DNA of 64,000 nucleotides from assembly GCF_008704535.1 (NCBI RefSeq), contig NZ_CP023701.1:1984001-2048000 (forward strand), given 5' to 3'. The notes beneath the pieces were generated by a model. The model saw only the letters and a list, made by a program, of their open reading frames with translations. It was not told the DNA's origin and searched no databases. Position 1 is the first letter of the stretch; the number at the start of each line of letters is the position of its first letter. This DNA is from Streptomyces subrutilus (GTDB lineage Bacteria; Actinomycetota; Actinomycetes; Streptomycetales; Streptomycetaceae). Of this stretch, positions 7,081 through 15,802 are shown one piece after another. The position numbers and the translations under genes are program-made.

Positions 7081-8703
7081 TTGGATCTCAAGCCCTCCGC
7101 CCACGTCGACACCTTCGCCCGGGACCATCTGCCTCCCGCGGACAGCTGGCCGGAACTCCTCTTCGAGCTGCCCGAACTGGCCTACCCGGACCGCCTCAAC
7201 TGCGCGGCCGAGCTGCTGGACGCGACCATCGCCCGTCTCGGCCCCGACCGGCCTGCCGTGCGCGGCGGCTCCGGCGAGGCGTGGACGTACGGCGCCCTGC
7301 GCGAGCGAGTGGACGCCGTCGCCCACGTGCTCAGCGTCGACCTCGGGGTGGTCCCCGGCAACCGGGTGCTGCTGCGCGGCCCCACCGGCCCCTGGCTCGC
7401 CGCGTGCTGGCTCGCGGTGGTGAAGGCGGGGGCGGTCGCGGTGACCGTCCTGCCCCGGCAGCGGTCCCGGGAGCTGGCCGAGGTCTGCGCGCTGGCCCGG
7501 GTGCGGCACGCCCTGTGCCATGCGGACGTGCTGGACGACCTGGCCAAGGCCGAGGTGCCGGGCCTGCTGGTCACCCCGTACGGCGGCCCGGCCCCCGACG
7601 ACCTGCTGCGCCGCGCCGAGCGGTACGCGGGCACGCCCTACCCGGCGGTGGAGACCTCCGCGGACGACGTGGCGCTGATCGCGTTCACCTCCGGCACCAC
7701 CGGGCGGCCCAAGGGCTGCATGCACTTCCACCGCGACCTCCTGGCGGTGGCCGACACCTTCTCCCGCGGCGTGCTGCGGCCGGGCCCGCAGGACGTCTTC
7801 GCGGGCAGTCCGCCGCTCGGGTTCACCTTCGGCCTGGGCGGGCTGGTGGTGTTTCCGCTGCGGGCGGGGGCCTGCGCGCTGCTGCTGGAGGAGGCGGGCC
7901 CGCGGCACCTGCTGCCCGCCCTCGCCGAGCACCGGGTGACCGTGCTGTTCACCGCGCCGACGGCGTACCGGGCGATGCTGGACGCGCTGGGCCCGTACGA
8001 CGTGGGGACGTACGACCTCTCCGCGCTGCGCCGTTGCGTCTCGGCCGGGGAGAACCTGCCCGCGGCCACCTGGCGGGCCTGGTACGAGCGGACCGGGCTG
8101 CGGATCATCAACGGGATCGGGGCGACCGAGCTGCTGCACATCTTCATCTCGGCCGCCGACGAGGACGTCCGGCCCGGTACGACCGGCCGGGTGGTGCCGG
8201 GGTGGCGGGCCCGGGTGGTGGACGCGGCCGGGCGGCCGGTCGCGGACGGCGAGCCGGGGCTGCTGGCCGTGCGCGGCCCGGTCGGCTGCCGCTACCTGGC
8301 CGACCCGCGGCAGGCGGAGTACGTCCGCGACGGCTGGAACCTGACCGGCGACACCTACGTGCGCGATCCGGACGGCTACTTCAGCTACGTCGCCCGCGCC
8401 GACGACATGATCGTCTCGGCGGGCTACAACATCGCGGGCCCGGAGGTCGAGGAGGCGCTGCTGCGCCATCCGGACGTGCTGGAGACGGCGGTGGTGGGCC
8501 GTCCCGACGAGCGGCGCGGCCAGGTCGTCGTGGCGTACGTGGTGCTCCGCGGGGGGTCGGCCCCGACCGAGGAGGCCCTGCGGGACCACATGGGGGCGGA
8601 ACTGTCCCCGCACAAGTGCCCGCGGTCCTTCGTCTTCGTGCCCGCGCTGCCCCGCACGGCGACGGGCAAGCTGCAGCGCTTCCGGCTGCGCGATCTAGAG
8701 TGA
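7081..8703 (+). CDS. AMP-forming aryl-CoA ligase, benzoate/2-aminobenzoate type
   Basis: Activates an aromatic acid to its CoA thioester with ATP in two steps through an acyl-AMP. The 540-residue ANL-superfamily protein has the P-loop-like motif TSGTTGRPKG at 203-212, the adenylate-binding GIGATELLH, the hinge DDMIVSAGYNIAGPE and the C-terminal catalytic lysine K530 (TATGKLQRF). The TTG at 7081 is chosen because no ATG or GTG lies close to the domain start and AAGGGGG precedes it. It is followed after four bases by the PaaX-like regulator. The neighbouring monooxygenase/reductase and hydratase point to 2-aminobenzoate (anthranilate) or salicylate as substrate; sequence alone cannot separate these. 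Confidence 0.85.
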   Translation: MDLKPSAHVDTFARDHLPPADSWPELLFELPELAYPDRLNCAAELLDATIARLGPDRPAVRGGSGEAWTYGALRERVDAVAHVLSVDLGVVPGNRVLLRGPTGPWLAACWLAVVKAGAVAVTVLPRQRSRELAEVCALARVRHALCHADVLDDLAKAEVPGLLVTPYGGPAPDDLLRRAERYAGTPYPAVETSADDVALIAFTSGTTGRPKGCMHFHRDLLAVADTFSRGVLRPGPQDVFAGSPPLGFTFGLGGLVVFPLRAGACALLLEEAGPRHLLPALAEHRVTVLFTAPTAYRAMLDALGPYDVGTYDLSALRRCVSAGENLPAATWRAWYERTGLRIINGIGATELLHIFISAADEDVRPGTTGRVVPGWRARVVDAAGRPVADGEPGLLAVRGPVGCRYLADPRQAEYVRDGWNLTGDTYVRDPDGYFSYVARADDMIVSAGYNIAGPEVEEALLRHPDVLETAVVGRPDERRGQVVVAYVVLRGGSAPTEEALRDHMGAELSPHKCPRSFVFVPALPRTATGKLQRFRLRDLE

Positions 8704-8707
8704 ACCC

Positions 8708-9508
8708 GTGGTCGAGCAGCACACCCCGCGATCCCTGATCGTCACGTTCTACGGCGCCTACGGGCGGTCCTTCGAGGGCCCGGTCCCGGTCTCCGCGCTG
8801 GTCCGGCTGCTGGGCGCGGCCGGCGTGGACGCCCCGTCCGTCCGCTCGTCGGTGTCCCGGCTGAAGCGGCGGGGCTTCCTGCTGCCCGCTCCCGCGGTCG
8901 ACGGCGCGGCGGGGTACGCGCTCTCCGACGAGGCCCGCCAGCTGCTGGACGACGGCGACCGGCGGATCTACGGCGGCCCCAGGCCGTCCGACGCGTGGCT
9001 GGTGGCGGTGTTCTCCGTCCCGGAACAGGAGCGGCACAAGCGGCACCTGCTGCGCTCGCGGCTGGCCCGGCTGGGCTTCGGCTCGGTGGCGCCGGGCGTG
9101 TGGATCGCCCCGGCGGCGCTGGCGGAGGAGACCGGGCACACGCTGGAGCGCCTGCAGCTGACCCCGTACGTGGAGCTGTTCCGCGGCGCCCACCTCGGCT
9201 TCGCCCCGACGGCGGAGGCGGTGGGCCGCTGGTGGGACCTGGCGGCCCTGGCCAAGCAGCACGAGGAATTCCTCGACCTGCACGAACCGGGCCTGCGGGC
9301 CCTGCGGTCCGGCCCGGAGCCGACGCCGGAGGAGGCCTATCGGCGCTACCTGCTCGCCCTGGACACCTGGCGCCGCCTGCCGTACGCCGATCCCGGCCTG
9401 CCCCGCGCGCTGCTCCCGGCGGACTGGCCGGGTGAGCGGGCGGCGGCCGTCTTCGCGGAGCTGCACGCGCGGCTGCACGGGGCCGGGTCCCGGTTCGCGC
9501 GCGCCTGA
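8708..9508 (+). CDS. PaaX-family transcriptional regulator
   Basis: A 266-residue PaaX-type protein with an N-terminal winged helix (RSLIVTFYGAYGR..., VRSSVSRLKRRGFL) and the PaaX effector and C-terminal domains (SDAWLVAVFSVPEQERHKRHLLRSRLARLGFG, and RRYLLALDTWRRLPYADPGLP). PaaX proteins are repressors that release DNA when an aryl-CoA, classically phenylacetyl-CoA, binds. The gene starts four bases after the ligase stop, so the ligase product is a plausible inducer. The inverted repeat over the ligase -10 box is the likely operator. No paa ring-oxygenase genes are present, so the ligand is probably a different aryl-CoA. Confidence 0.85.
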   Translation: MVEQHTPRSLIVTFYGAYGRSFEGPVPVSALVRLLGAAGVDAPSVRSSVSRLKRRGFLLPAPAVDGAAGYALSDEARQLLDDGDRRIYGGPRPSDAWLVAVFSVPEQERHKRHLLRSRLARLGFGSVAPGVWIAPAALAEETGHTLERLQLTPYVELFRGAHLGFAPTAEAVGRWWDLAALAKQHEEFLDLHEPGLRALRSGPEPTPEEAYRRYLLALDTWRRLPYADPGLPRALLPADWPGERAAAVFAELHARLHGAGSRFARA

Positions 9509-9511
9509 CCT

Positions 9512-9546
9512 GGCGCGGCTGACCGGGCGGTCCGGTCAGCCGCGCC
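9512..9546. terminator. Perfect 15-bp bidirectional terminator hairpin
   Basis: GGCGCGGCTGACCGG (9512-9526) pairs perfectly with CCGGTCAGCCGCGCC (9532-9546) around a five-base loop. It separates the convergent PaaX-like and monooxygenase genes. Its right arm encodes the last residues and stop of the monooxygenase, so the coding end is part of the hairpin. Confidence 0.8.
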
Positions 9547-11809
9547 CGGTCGGCGGGGGACGGCTGCCGGCCCGGTAGGGCGCGGGCCAGGGCGCGGCCG
9601 GCCCCGCGTAGGACTGCTCGGCGGCCGCGTGCAGGGTCCACTGGGGGTCGTACAGGTGCGGCCGGCCCAGGGCGCACAGGTCCGCGCGCCCGGCCAGGAG
9701 CAGGGAGTTGACGTCGTCCCAGGAGGAGATCGCGCCGACCGCGATGACGGGCACGCCGAGCGCGTTGCGGATGCGGTCGGCGTACGGGGTCTGGTAGGAG
9801 CGGCCGTACTCGGGGGCCTCGTCGGCGACGACCTGGCCGGTCGAGACGTCGATGGCGTCGGCTCCGCGGGCGGCGAAGGCGGCGGCGATCTCCACCGCCT
9901 CCTCGGCGGAGGTGCCGCCGGGGGCCCAGTCGGTGGCGGAGAGCCGGACCGTCATCGGCCGGTCCGCGGGCCAGGCCGCGCGGACGGCGTCGAAGACCTC
10001 CAGCGGGAAGCGCAGCCGGTTCTCCAGCGGGCCGCCGTAGGCGTCGGTGCGGTGGTTGGTCAGGGGCGAGAGGAATCCGGAGAGCAGGTAGCCGTGGGCG
10101 CAGTGCAGCTCCAGCAGGTCGAAGCCGCAGTCCGCCGCGCGGCCGGCGGCGGCGGCGAAGTCGGAGCGGACGGCCGCCCGGCCGGCGGCGTCGAGGGCGC
10201 CGGGGACGGCCGAGACGCCCGGCCGGTAGGGCAGCGGGGAGGCCGCGACCAGCGGCCAGTTGCCCTCGGGGAGGGGGTCGTCCATGCCCTCCCACATCAC
10301 CCGCGTCGAGCCCTTGCGGCCGCTGTGGCCGAGCTGGACTCCGAAGGCGGTGCCGGGCGCGGAGGCGTGGACGAAGCGGACGATCCGCGTCCAGGCATCG
10401 GCCTGCTCCTGCGCGTACAGGCCGGTGCAGCCGGGCGTGATCCGGCCCTCGGCGCTGACGCAGACCATCTCGGTCATCACCAGGCCGGCGCCGCCGAGCG
10501 CCCGGGCGCCCAGGTGCACGAGGTGGAAGTCGCCGGGCACCCCGTCCTCGGCGGCGTACATGTCCATCGGGGAGACGACGACCCGGTTGCGCAGGGTCAG
10601 CCCGCGCAGGGTGAAGGGGGTGAACATGGGCGGTGTGCGCGGCTGGTCCGGGCCCTCTTCGGGGCAGCCGAAGTCCCGTTCCACGGCGCTGGTGAACCGC
10701 TCGTCGCGCAGTCTCAGGTTCTCGTGGGTGACCCGTCGGCTGCGGGTGAGGAGGTTGAAGGCGAACTGCCGGGCCGGCTGCGCGGTGTATCCGGCGAGCT
10801 CCTCGAACCAGCGCATGCTGGCGGCCGCGGCGCGCTGGGTGCTGGCGACGGCCGGGCGGCGGGCCGCCTCGTAGGCCGCGAGCGCGGCGGGCAGGTCGTC
10901 CGGTCCGGCACCGACGGCTTCGGCGAGGGCGAGCGCGTCCTCCACCGCCAGCTTGGTGCCGGATCCGATGGAGAAGTGCGCGGTGTGGGCGGCGTCGCCG
11001 AGCAGGACCACGTTCCCGTGGGACCAGCGGGTGTTGACGACGGTACGGAAACGGGTCCACGCCGAGCGGTTGCCGCGCAGCGGGCGGCCGCGCAGGGCCT
11101 CGGCGAAGACCTTGGCGCAGCGGGCCGCCGACTCGGCCTCGTCGCACAGGTCGAAGCCCGCCGCCCGCCACACCTCCTCGCGCATCTCGACGATGGCGGT
11201 GGAGGAGCCGGACGGGTCGTGGGGCCCGGGGCGGGCGTACGGGTAGGCGTGCAGTTGCATGACGCCGTGCCCGGTCTCGGCGATCTCGAAGCGGAAGGCG
11301 TCGAGGGCGAAGTCGGCGGCGAGCCAGATGTACCGGCACCGGCCGCTGGTCAGCGTCGGCCCGAAGTGCGCGGCCCCCGCCTCGCGGACGGCGCTGTGCA
11401 CCCCGTCCGCGGCGACCACCAGGTCGAAGGAGTCGGCGAGGGTCCGGGGGTCGGGCGCGGGGGTGCGGAAGCGGAGCCGGACGCCGAGCCCGGCGCAGCG
11501 TTCGTGCAGGATCTCCAGGAGCCGGCGCCGGCCGAGGGCGGCGAAGCCGTGGCCGCCGGAGGTGAGGAGCCGTCCCCGGTGCACGACGTCCACGTCGTCC
11601 CAGCGGACGAACTCGGCGCTCAGGGCGGCGTGGACGGCGGTGTCGGCCCGCTCGATGCCGCCGAGGGTCTCGTCGGAGAGGACCACGCCGAAACCGAAGG
11701 TGTCCTCGGGCGCGCCCCGTTCCCAGACCTCCACACCGTGGCCCAGCCGGGCCAGGAGCGCGGCGGCGTACAGTCCCCCCGGTCCCCCGCCGACGACGGC
11801 CACGCGCAC
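9536..11809 (-). CDS. Two-domain aryl-CoA monooxygenase/reductase (2-aminobenzoyl-CoA type)
   Basis: A 757-residue fusion. Residues 1 to about 380 are a flavoprotein monooxygenase (GGGPGGLYAAALLARLG, a VVAADGVHS strand, and the second FAD motif GDAAHTAHFSIGSG). From about 395 to the end is an old-yellow-enzyme TIM barrel (FTPFTLRGLTLRNRVVVSPM, HCAHGYLLSGFLSP). This domain order is that of 2-aminobenzoyl-CoA monooxygenase/reductase, which hydroxylates and then reduces the ring without dioxygenolytic cleavage. It also matches proteins annotated as bifunctional salicylyl-CoA 5-hydroxylase/oxidoreductase. It follows the enoyl-CoA hydratase by four bases and is probably co-transcribed. Substrate is inferred from family and neighbours. 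Confidence 0.85.
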   Translation of the reverse strand: MRVAVVGGGPGGLYAAALLARLGHGVEVWERGAPEDTFGFGVVLSDETLGGIERADTAVHAALSAEFVRWDDVDVVHRGRLLTSGGHGFAALGRRRLLEILHERCAGLGVRLRFRTPAPDPRTLADSFDLVVAADGVHSAVREAGAAHFGPTLTSGRCRYIWLAADFALDAFRFEIAETGHGVMQLHAYPYARPGPHDPSGSSTAIVEMREEVWRAAGFDLCDEAESAARCAKVFAEALRGRPLRGNRSAWTRFRTVVNTRWSHGNVVLLGDAAHTAHFSIGSGTKLAVEDALALAEAVGAGPDDLPAALAAYEAARRPAVASTQRAAAASMRWFEELAGYTAQPARQFAFNLLTRSRRVTHENLRLRDERFTSAVERDFGCPEEGPDQPRTPPMFTPFTLRGLTLRNRVVVSPMDMYAAEDGVPGDFHLVHLGARALGGAGLVMTEMVCVSAEGRITPGCTGLYAQEQADAWTRIVRFVHASAPGTAFGVQLGHSGRKGSTRVMWEGMDDPLPEGNWPLVAASPLPYRPGVSAVPGALDAAGRAAVRSDFAAAAGRAADCGFDLLELHCAHGYLLSGFLSPLTNHRTDAYGGPLENRLRFPLEVFDAVRAAWPADRPMTVRLSATDWAPGGTSAEEAVEIAAAFAARGADAIDVSTGQVVADEAPEYGRSYQTPYADRIRNALGVPVIAVGAISSWDDVNSLLLAGRADLCALGRPHLYDPQWTLHAAAEQSYAGPAAPWPAPYRAGSRPPPTGRG

Positions 11810-11813
11810 GGCG

Positions 11814-12641
11814 CTACCTGCCCTTCCACTCGGGCGGCCGCTTGCCGGTGAAGGCGGCGTGGAACTCGGCGTAGTCCCGGCCGTTCATCAGCAGCGCCTG
11901 GGTGGTGGCGTCGAGTTCCACGGAGGCGGCGAGCGGCATGTCGAGTTCGGCGGTGAGCAGGGCCTTGGTCTGGGCGTGGGCGAGCGCGGGTCCGGCGGCG
12001 AGGCGCGCGGCGAGTTCGGCGGCCCGTACGTGGGCCTTGCCCTCGTCGGTGAGCTCGCTGAGCAGGCCGATCCGCTCGGCCTCGGCGGCGCGCACGGGTT
12101 CTCCGAGCATCAGCAGCCGGGTGGCGTGGCCGAGGCCGACGACGCGCGGCAGCAGGTAGGCGGCGCCCATGTCGCCGCCGGAGAGGCCGACGCGGGTGAA
12201 GAGGAAGGCGAAGCGCGCGGTGGGGTCGGCGATGCGGAAGTCGGCGGCGAGCGCGAGCACGGCTCCGGCGCCGGCGGCGACCCCGTGGACGGCGGCGATC
12301 ACCGGGAAGGGACATTCGCGGATGGCCCGGACCACCTGGCCGGTCATCCGGTTGAAGTCTAGGAGCTCGGCGGTGTCCATGGCGAGGGTGGCGCCGATGA
12401 TCTCGTCCACGTCGCCGCCGGAGCAGAAGCCGCGGCCCTCGCCGCCGAGGACGAGGGCGCGCACGGACCGCTCGCGGGAGAGCTCGGCCAGCAGATCGCG
12501 CAGGTCGGCGTAGGCGCCGAAGGTGAGCGCGTTCAGCTTCTCGGGCCGGTCGAAGGTGACGGTGGCGACGCCGTCCTGCCGGGTGACCCGGAGGTGGTGC
12601 CACCGTTCGGTCGCTGTTGTGGAACCGGTGAAGGGACTCAC
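11814..12641 (-). CDS. Enoyl-CoA hydratase/isomerase
   Basis: A 275-residue crotonase-fold protein with the oxyanion-hole segments GGEGRGFCSGGDVDEI and HGVAAGAGAVLALAADFRIA. The acidic pair expected near GLSGGDMGAAYLLPRVVG is replaced in part by Asp in that loop. It would add water to an unsaturated ring- or chain-CoA after the monooxygenase/reductase, continuing a beta-oxidation-like ring-opening route. It is the first gene of the minus-strand pair with the monooxygenase (four-base gap). The GTG start at 12641 puts the crotonase domain about 15 residues in. Confidence 0.88.
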   Translation of the reverse strand: MSPFTGSTTATERWHHLRVTRQDGVATVTFDRPEKLNALTFGAYADLRDLLAELSRERSVRALVLGGEGRGFCSGGDVDEIIGATLAMDTAELLDFNRMTGQVVRAIRECPFPVIAAVHGVAAGAGAVLALAADFRIADPTARFAFLFTRVGLSGGDMGAAYLLPRVVGLGHATRLLMLGEPVRAAEAERIGLLSELTDEGKAHVRAAELAARLAAGPALAHAQTKALLTAELDMPLAASVELDATTQALLMNGRDYAEFHAAFTGKRPPEWKGR

Positions 12642-12814
12642 CCGACCGACGGTATCACCGACCCGTGACTTCCGTCACAGAAACGCGACACGCGCGGTGC
12701 GGCCGATGGCACGGCCGGGCGGCGGTCGGGCGGCCCGGTGCGAAGGTCCCGGCGCGACGGGTCGGGCGGCCCTGTCCGGTTCCGCCGGGGTGCCCTACGG
12801 TTCGACATTTTGAC

Positions 12815-12834
12815 TTCGTATCGTTGAATACGAA
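12815..12834. promoter_or_regulatory. Perfect inverted repeat TTCGTAT-n6-ATACGAA
   Basis: Seven-base arms at 12815-12821 and 12828-12834, in the 266-bp gap between the hydratase start and the ATPase start. It is AT-rich against the GC background, and TTGACTTC begins just before it. This is the look of an operator overlapping a promoter for the anti-sigma-type ATPase; the binding protein is unknown. Confidence 0.5.
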
Positions 12835-12907
12835 CCCTTTGCCCGCGCCCCTGCCCCCGCGCCCCGCGCGCGCCGCCTGCCACGACCCCCCGGAACGGAC
12901 GGACCCC

Positions 12908-13330
12908 GTGCCCGACGCCTCCGCCTGGCGGATCGCACTGCCCCACACGGCAGCCGCCGTCCCCCTGGCCCGCGCCCTCGTCCGCGCCGCGCTGGCCGAG
13001 GGCGCGGCGCCCTCGGCCGACGCCGACACGGCGGAGCTGCTGACCGCGGAGCTGGTGGCCAACGCGGTCGAGCACACCGCCGGCGGGGACCCGATCGAGC
13101 TGGTCGTGGAGCTGCTGGGCGGCGGCTGCCAGGTCGAGGTCCACGACGGCGACCCGCGGCCGCCGGGCGACCTCACGGCCCGCCCGGACGACACCCATCC
13201 CGACCCGTGGCAGGAGCACGGCCGGGGGCTGCTGCTGATCAGGGCCCTGAGCTCGGGCTGCGGGCACCGGCGCACCGCGCGCGGCAAGGCGGTGTGGTTC
13301 ACCCTGCCGGCGCGGAGGGCGGCGGTATGA
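12908..13330 (+). CDS. Anti-sigma-type (RsbW/SpoIIAB-like) ATP-binding protein
   Basis: A 140-residue HATPase_c protein with the N-box ELVANAVEHT, a G1-like region (EVHDGDPRPPG) and a G2-like HGRGLLLIRALS. Streptomyces encode dozens of such stand-alone ATPase domains; some bind sigma factors or anti-anti-sigma proteins, but most have no known target. The GTG at 12908 (VPDASAW) starts the domain cleanly, whereas the upstream reading frame is low-complexity and arginine-rich. No sigma factor or STAS gene is adjacent. It ends directly against the argF stop: the two stop codons occupy 13328-13330 and 13331-13333, so there is no intergenic space for a terminator. Confidence 0.75.
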   Translation: MPDASAWRIALPHTAAAVPLARALVRAALAEGAAPSADADTAELLTAELVANAVEHTAGGDPIELVVELLGGGCQVEVHDGDPRPPGDLTARPDDTHPDPWQEHGRGLLLIRALSSGCGHRRTARGKAVWFTLPARRAAV

Positions 13331-14365
13331 CTATGCGGCCCCGGCCGCCGCGTCCGCGGCGCCGGGCCGGGCGAGGGTGGCGACGAGCACGGCCTTGATG
13401 GTGTGCAGCCGGTTCTCCGCCTCGTCGAAGACCACGGAGTGCTCCGATTCGAACACCTCGTCCGTCACCTCCAGGGAGTCCAGACCGTGCCGCTCGTGGA
13501 TGCCCCGGCCGACCTCGGTGCCCAGGTCGTGGAAGGCCGGCAGGCAGTGCAGGAACTTCACGTCCGGGTTGCCGGTGGCGCGCAGCACGTCCATGGTGAC
13601 GGCGTACGGGGACAGGGCGGCGATCCGCTCGTCCCAGACTTCCTTGGGCTCGCCCATCGAGACCCACACGTCGGTGGCGACGAAGTCCGCCTGGGCGACC
13701 CCTTCGGCCACGTCCTCGGTCAGCGTGATCCGCGCCCCGCTGGCGGCCGCGAGCTCGCGGGCCCGGGCGACGACGGAGACGGCCGGCCAGTAGGCCTCGG
13801 GCGCCACGATCCGTACGTCCATGCCCAGCAGCGCGCCGGTGACCAGGTAGGAGTTGCCCATGTTGAAGCGTGCGTCGCCGAGGTACGCGAAGGCGATCCG
13901 CTCCAGCGGCCTGCCGCTGTGCTCGCTCATCGTGAGCACGTCGGCCAGCATCTGGGTGGGGTGCCAGTCGTCGGTGAGGCCGTTGAAGACGGGCACGCCG
14001 GAGTGGGCGGCGAGCTCCTCGACGACCTGCTGGCTGTCGCCGCGGTACTCGATCCCGTCGAACATCCGGCCCAGGACGCGGGCGGTGTCCTTGACGGACT
14101 CCTTGTGGCCCATCTGGGAGCCGGAGGGGTCCAGGTAGGTGGTGTGGGCGCCCTGGTCGGCCGCGGCGACCTCGAAGGCGCAGCGGGTGCGCGTGGAGGT
14201 CTTCTCGAAGATCAGGGCGATGTTGCGGCCCTGGAGCGAGCGCCGCTCGGTGCCCGCCTTCTTGGCGGCCTTGAGCGTGGCGGCGAGCTCGATCAGGCCG
14301 CGGAACTCGGCGGCGGTGAAGTCGAGCTCCTTGAGGAAACTGCGGCCGACGAGGTCGGTGGCCAT
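13331..14365 (-). CDS. argF: Ornithine carbamoyltransferase
   Basis: Converts ornithine and carbamoyl phosphate to citrulline, or the reverse in the arginine deiminase pathway. The 344-residue protein has the carbamoyl-phosphate site STRTR at 57-61, the [13 protein letters not shown] loop, the ornithine region DVWVSMGEP and the catalytic HCLPAFHD. It lies directly downstream of arginine deiminase on the same strand, 141 bp away. A catabolic (arcB) role is therefore possible, but in Streptomyces a similar pair is usually labelled argF. A dyad in the gap may be an ArgR site. RBS GGAGCGACCCC is present before ATG. Confidence 0.92.
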   Translation of the reverse strand: MATDLVGRSFLKELDFTAAEFRGLIELAATLKAAKKAGTERRSLQGRNIALIFEKTSTRTRCAFEVAAADQGAHTTYLDPSGSQMGHKESVKDTARVLGRMFDGIEYRGDSQQVVEELAAHSGVPVFNGLTDDWHPTQMLADVLTMSEHSGRPLERIAFAYLGDARFNMGNSYLVTGALLGMDVRIVAPEAYWPAVSVVARARELAAASGARITLTEDVAEGVAQADFVATDVWVSMGEPKEVWDERIAALSPYAVTMDVLRATGNPDVKFLHCLPAFHDLGTEVGRGIHERHGLDSLEVTDEVFESEHSVVFDEAENRLHTIKAVLVATLARPGAADAAAGAA

Positions 14366-14408
14366 GGGGTCGCTCCAGCGTCACGGTGACAGGGGATGCT
14401 GGAAGTCT

Positions 14409-14424
14409 ATACGATCCTCCGTAT
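14409..14424. promoter_or_regulatory. Candidate ArgR-like dyad upstream of argF
   Basis: ATACG-n6-CGTAT is set in an AT-rich patch (14405-14434) with TATAC and GATATACA flanks, 44 bp before the argF start. ArgR boxes are AT-rich imperfect dyads, so this is the best local candidate. The match to a published Streptomyces ARG box was not tested. Confidence 0.35.
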
Positions 14425-14446
14425 TGATATACAGGCCTGGGGTGCG

Positions 14447-14512
14447 CTCTTCACACCGACTGCGCTCTTCACACCGGGCGCATCTCCTCACACCCGGCGC
14501 GCCTCCTCACAC
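14447..14512 (-). repeat. Four tandem copies of GTGTGARGAG starting at the arcA stop
   Basis: On the minus strand GTGTGAGGAG or GTGTGAAGAG begins at 14512, 14493, 14474 and 14456, with spacings of 19, 19 and 18 bases. The flanks are also similar (GCGC/CCGG). The first copy contains the arginine deiminase stop codon (GTG TGA). Each copy reads like a stop codon plus ribosome-binding site, so it looks like local duplication of the gene end into the argF leader. Confidence 0.7.
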
Positions 14513-15733
14513 GGCGTCCCGCTCGACCGGGCAGCTCATACAGCGCGGACCGCCCCGGCCCCGGCCCAGTTCGCTGCCCGGGATCTCGATGACCTCGATG
14601 CCCTGCTTGCGCAGGTGCGTATTGGTCGTCACGTTCCGCTCGTACGCCACCACCACGCCCGGCTCCACCGCCAGCACGTTGCACCCGTCGTCCCACTGCT
14701 CGCGCTCGGCCGCGTGCACGTCCTGCGTGGCGGTGAGCACCCGGATCGCGTCGAGGCCGAGGGCGGCCGCGATGGCCCGGTGCATGTGCTCCGGCGCGTG
14801 GTCGGTGACCTTGAGCTCCTGAGCGCCCGGCCCCGGCTCGATGGTGTAGGAGCGGAGCATCCCGAGCCCCGCGTACTGGGTGAAGGTGTCCGCGTCGACC
14901 ATCGTCATCACCGTGTCCAGGTGCATGAAGGCCCGCCGCTTGGGCATGTCGAGCGCCACGATGGTGGTCGCCGACCCCGCGGCGAACAGCCCGCGGGCCA
15001 GCATCTCCACCGCCTGCGGGGTGGTCCGCTCGCTCATGCCGATCAGCACCGCGCCGTTGCCGATGACGAGCACGTCCCCGCCCTCGATGGTCGAGGGGTA
15101 GTCCGCCTGTCCCTGCGACCAGTAGTGGAAGGCCCCCGAGGAGGTGAAGAGCGGGTGGTGGCGGTAGATCGCCTCGAAGTGGACGGTCTCGCGCCGGCGG
15201 GCCGGCCAGCGCATCGCGTTGATGGACACCCCGTCGTAGATCCAGGCGGAGGTGTCGCGGGTGAAGAGGTGGTTCGGCAGCGGCCCCAGCAGGAAGTCGT
15301 CCAGGTCCAGGGCGTGGAAGCGCACCGACACCGGCTCGGCGTGCCGGTCCAGGTACTCGCGCTTGGTCATCCCCCCGACCAGCGCCTCGGCCAGCGCGGC
15401 CGAGGTCAGTCCGTCGAACGCGGCCCGCAGGTGGCCGGTGGCGAGGGGGCCGTACTCCTTCTCGTCGAACACCCGGTCGAGGACGAGGTGGCGGGCCTCG
15501 GGGATCTCCAGGGCCTCGCACAGCAGGTCGCCGAAGAGGTGGACCTCGACCCCCCGGTCGCGCAGCACGTCCGCGAAGCCGTCGTGCTCCTGCCGGGCCC
15601 GGCGGACCCACAGCACGTCGTCGAAGAGGAGCGCGTCCTTGTTGCTCGGTGTGAGCCGCTTCAGCTCCAGGTCCGGCCGGTGGAGGATGACGCGGCGCAG
15701 CCGCCCGGTCTCGGAGTCGACATGGAATCCCAT
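14507..15733 (-). CDS. arcA: Arginine deiminase
   Basis: Hydrolyses arginine to citrulline and ammonia. The 408-residue guanidino-group-modifying enzyme has the motifs [30 protein letters not shown] (catalytic His) and the C-terminal nucleophile C401 in [11 protein letters not shown]. With the carbamoyltransferase downstream it could form the first two steps of the deiminase pathway. I see no carbamate kinase or arginine/ornithine antiporter here, so energy conservation through this route is not supported by the window. The gene ends inside a tandem repeat. Confidence 0.93.
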   Translation of the reverse strand: MGFHVDSETGRLRRVILHRPDLELKRLTPSNKDALLFDDVLWVRRARQEHDGFADVLRDRGVEVHLFGDLLCEALEIPEARHLVLDRVFDEKEYGPLATGHLRAAFDGLTSAALAEALVGGMTKREYLDRHAEPVSVRFHALDLDDFLLGPLPNHLFTRDTSAWIYDGVSINAMRWPARRRETVHFEAIYRHHPLFTSSGAFHYWSQGQADYPSTIEGGDVLVIGNGAVLIGMSERTTPQAVEMLARGLFAAGSATTIVALDMPKRRAFMHLDTVMTMVDADTFTQYAGLGMLRSYTIEPGPGAQELKVTDHAPEHMHRAIAAALGLDAIRVLTATQDVHAAEREQWDDGCNVLAVEPGVVVAYERNVTTNTHLRKQGIEVIEIPGSELGRGRGGPRCMSCPVERDAV

Positions 15734-15802
15734 GCCCTACACGTTCCCAGACCGAACGGCCTTTTGACCGCGCGTCGGCGCAGCGGTCTCACCGCACCGG
15801 TC

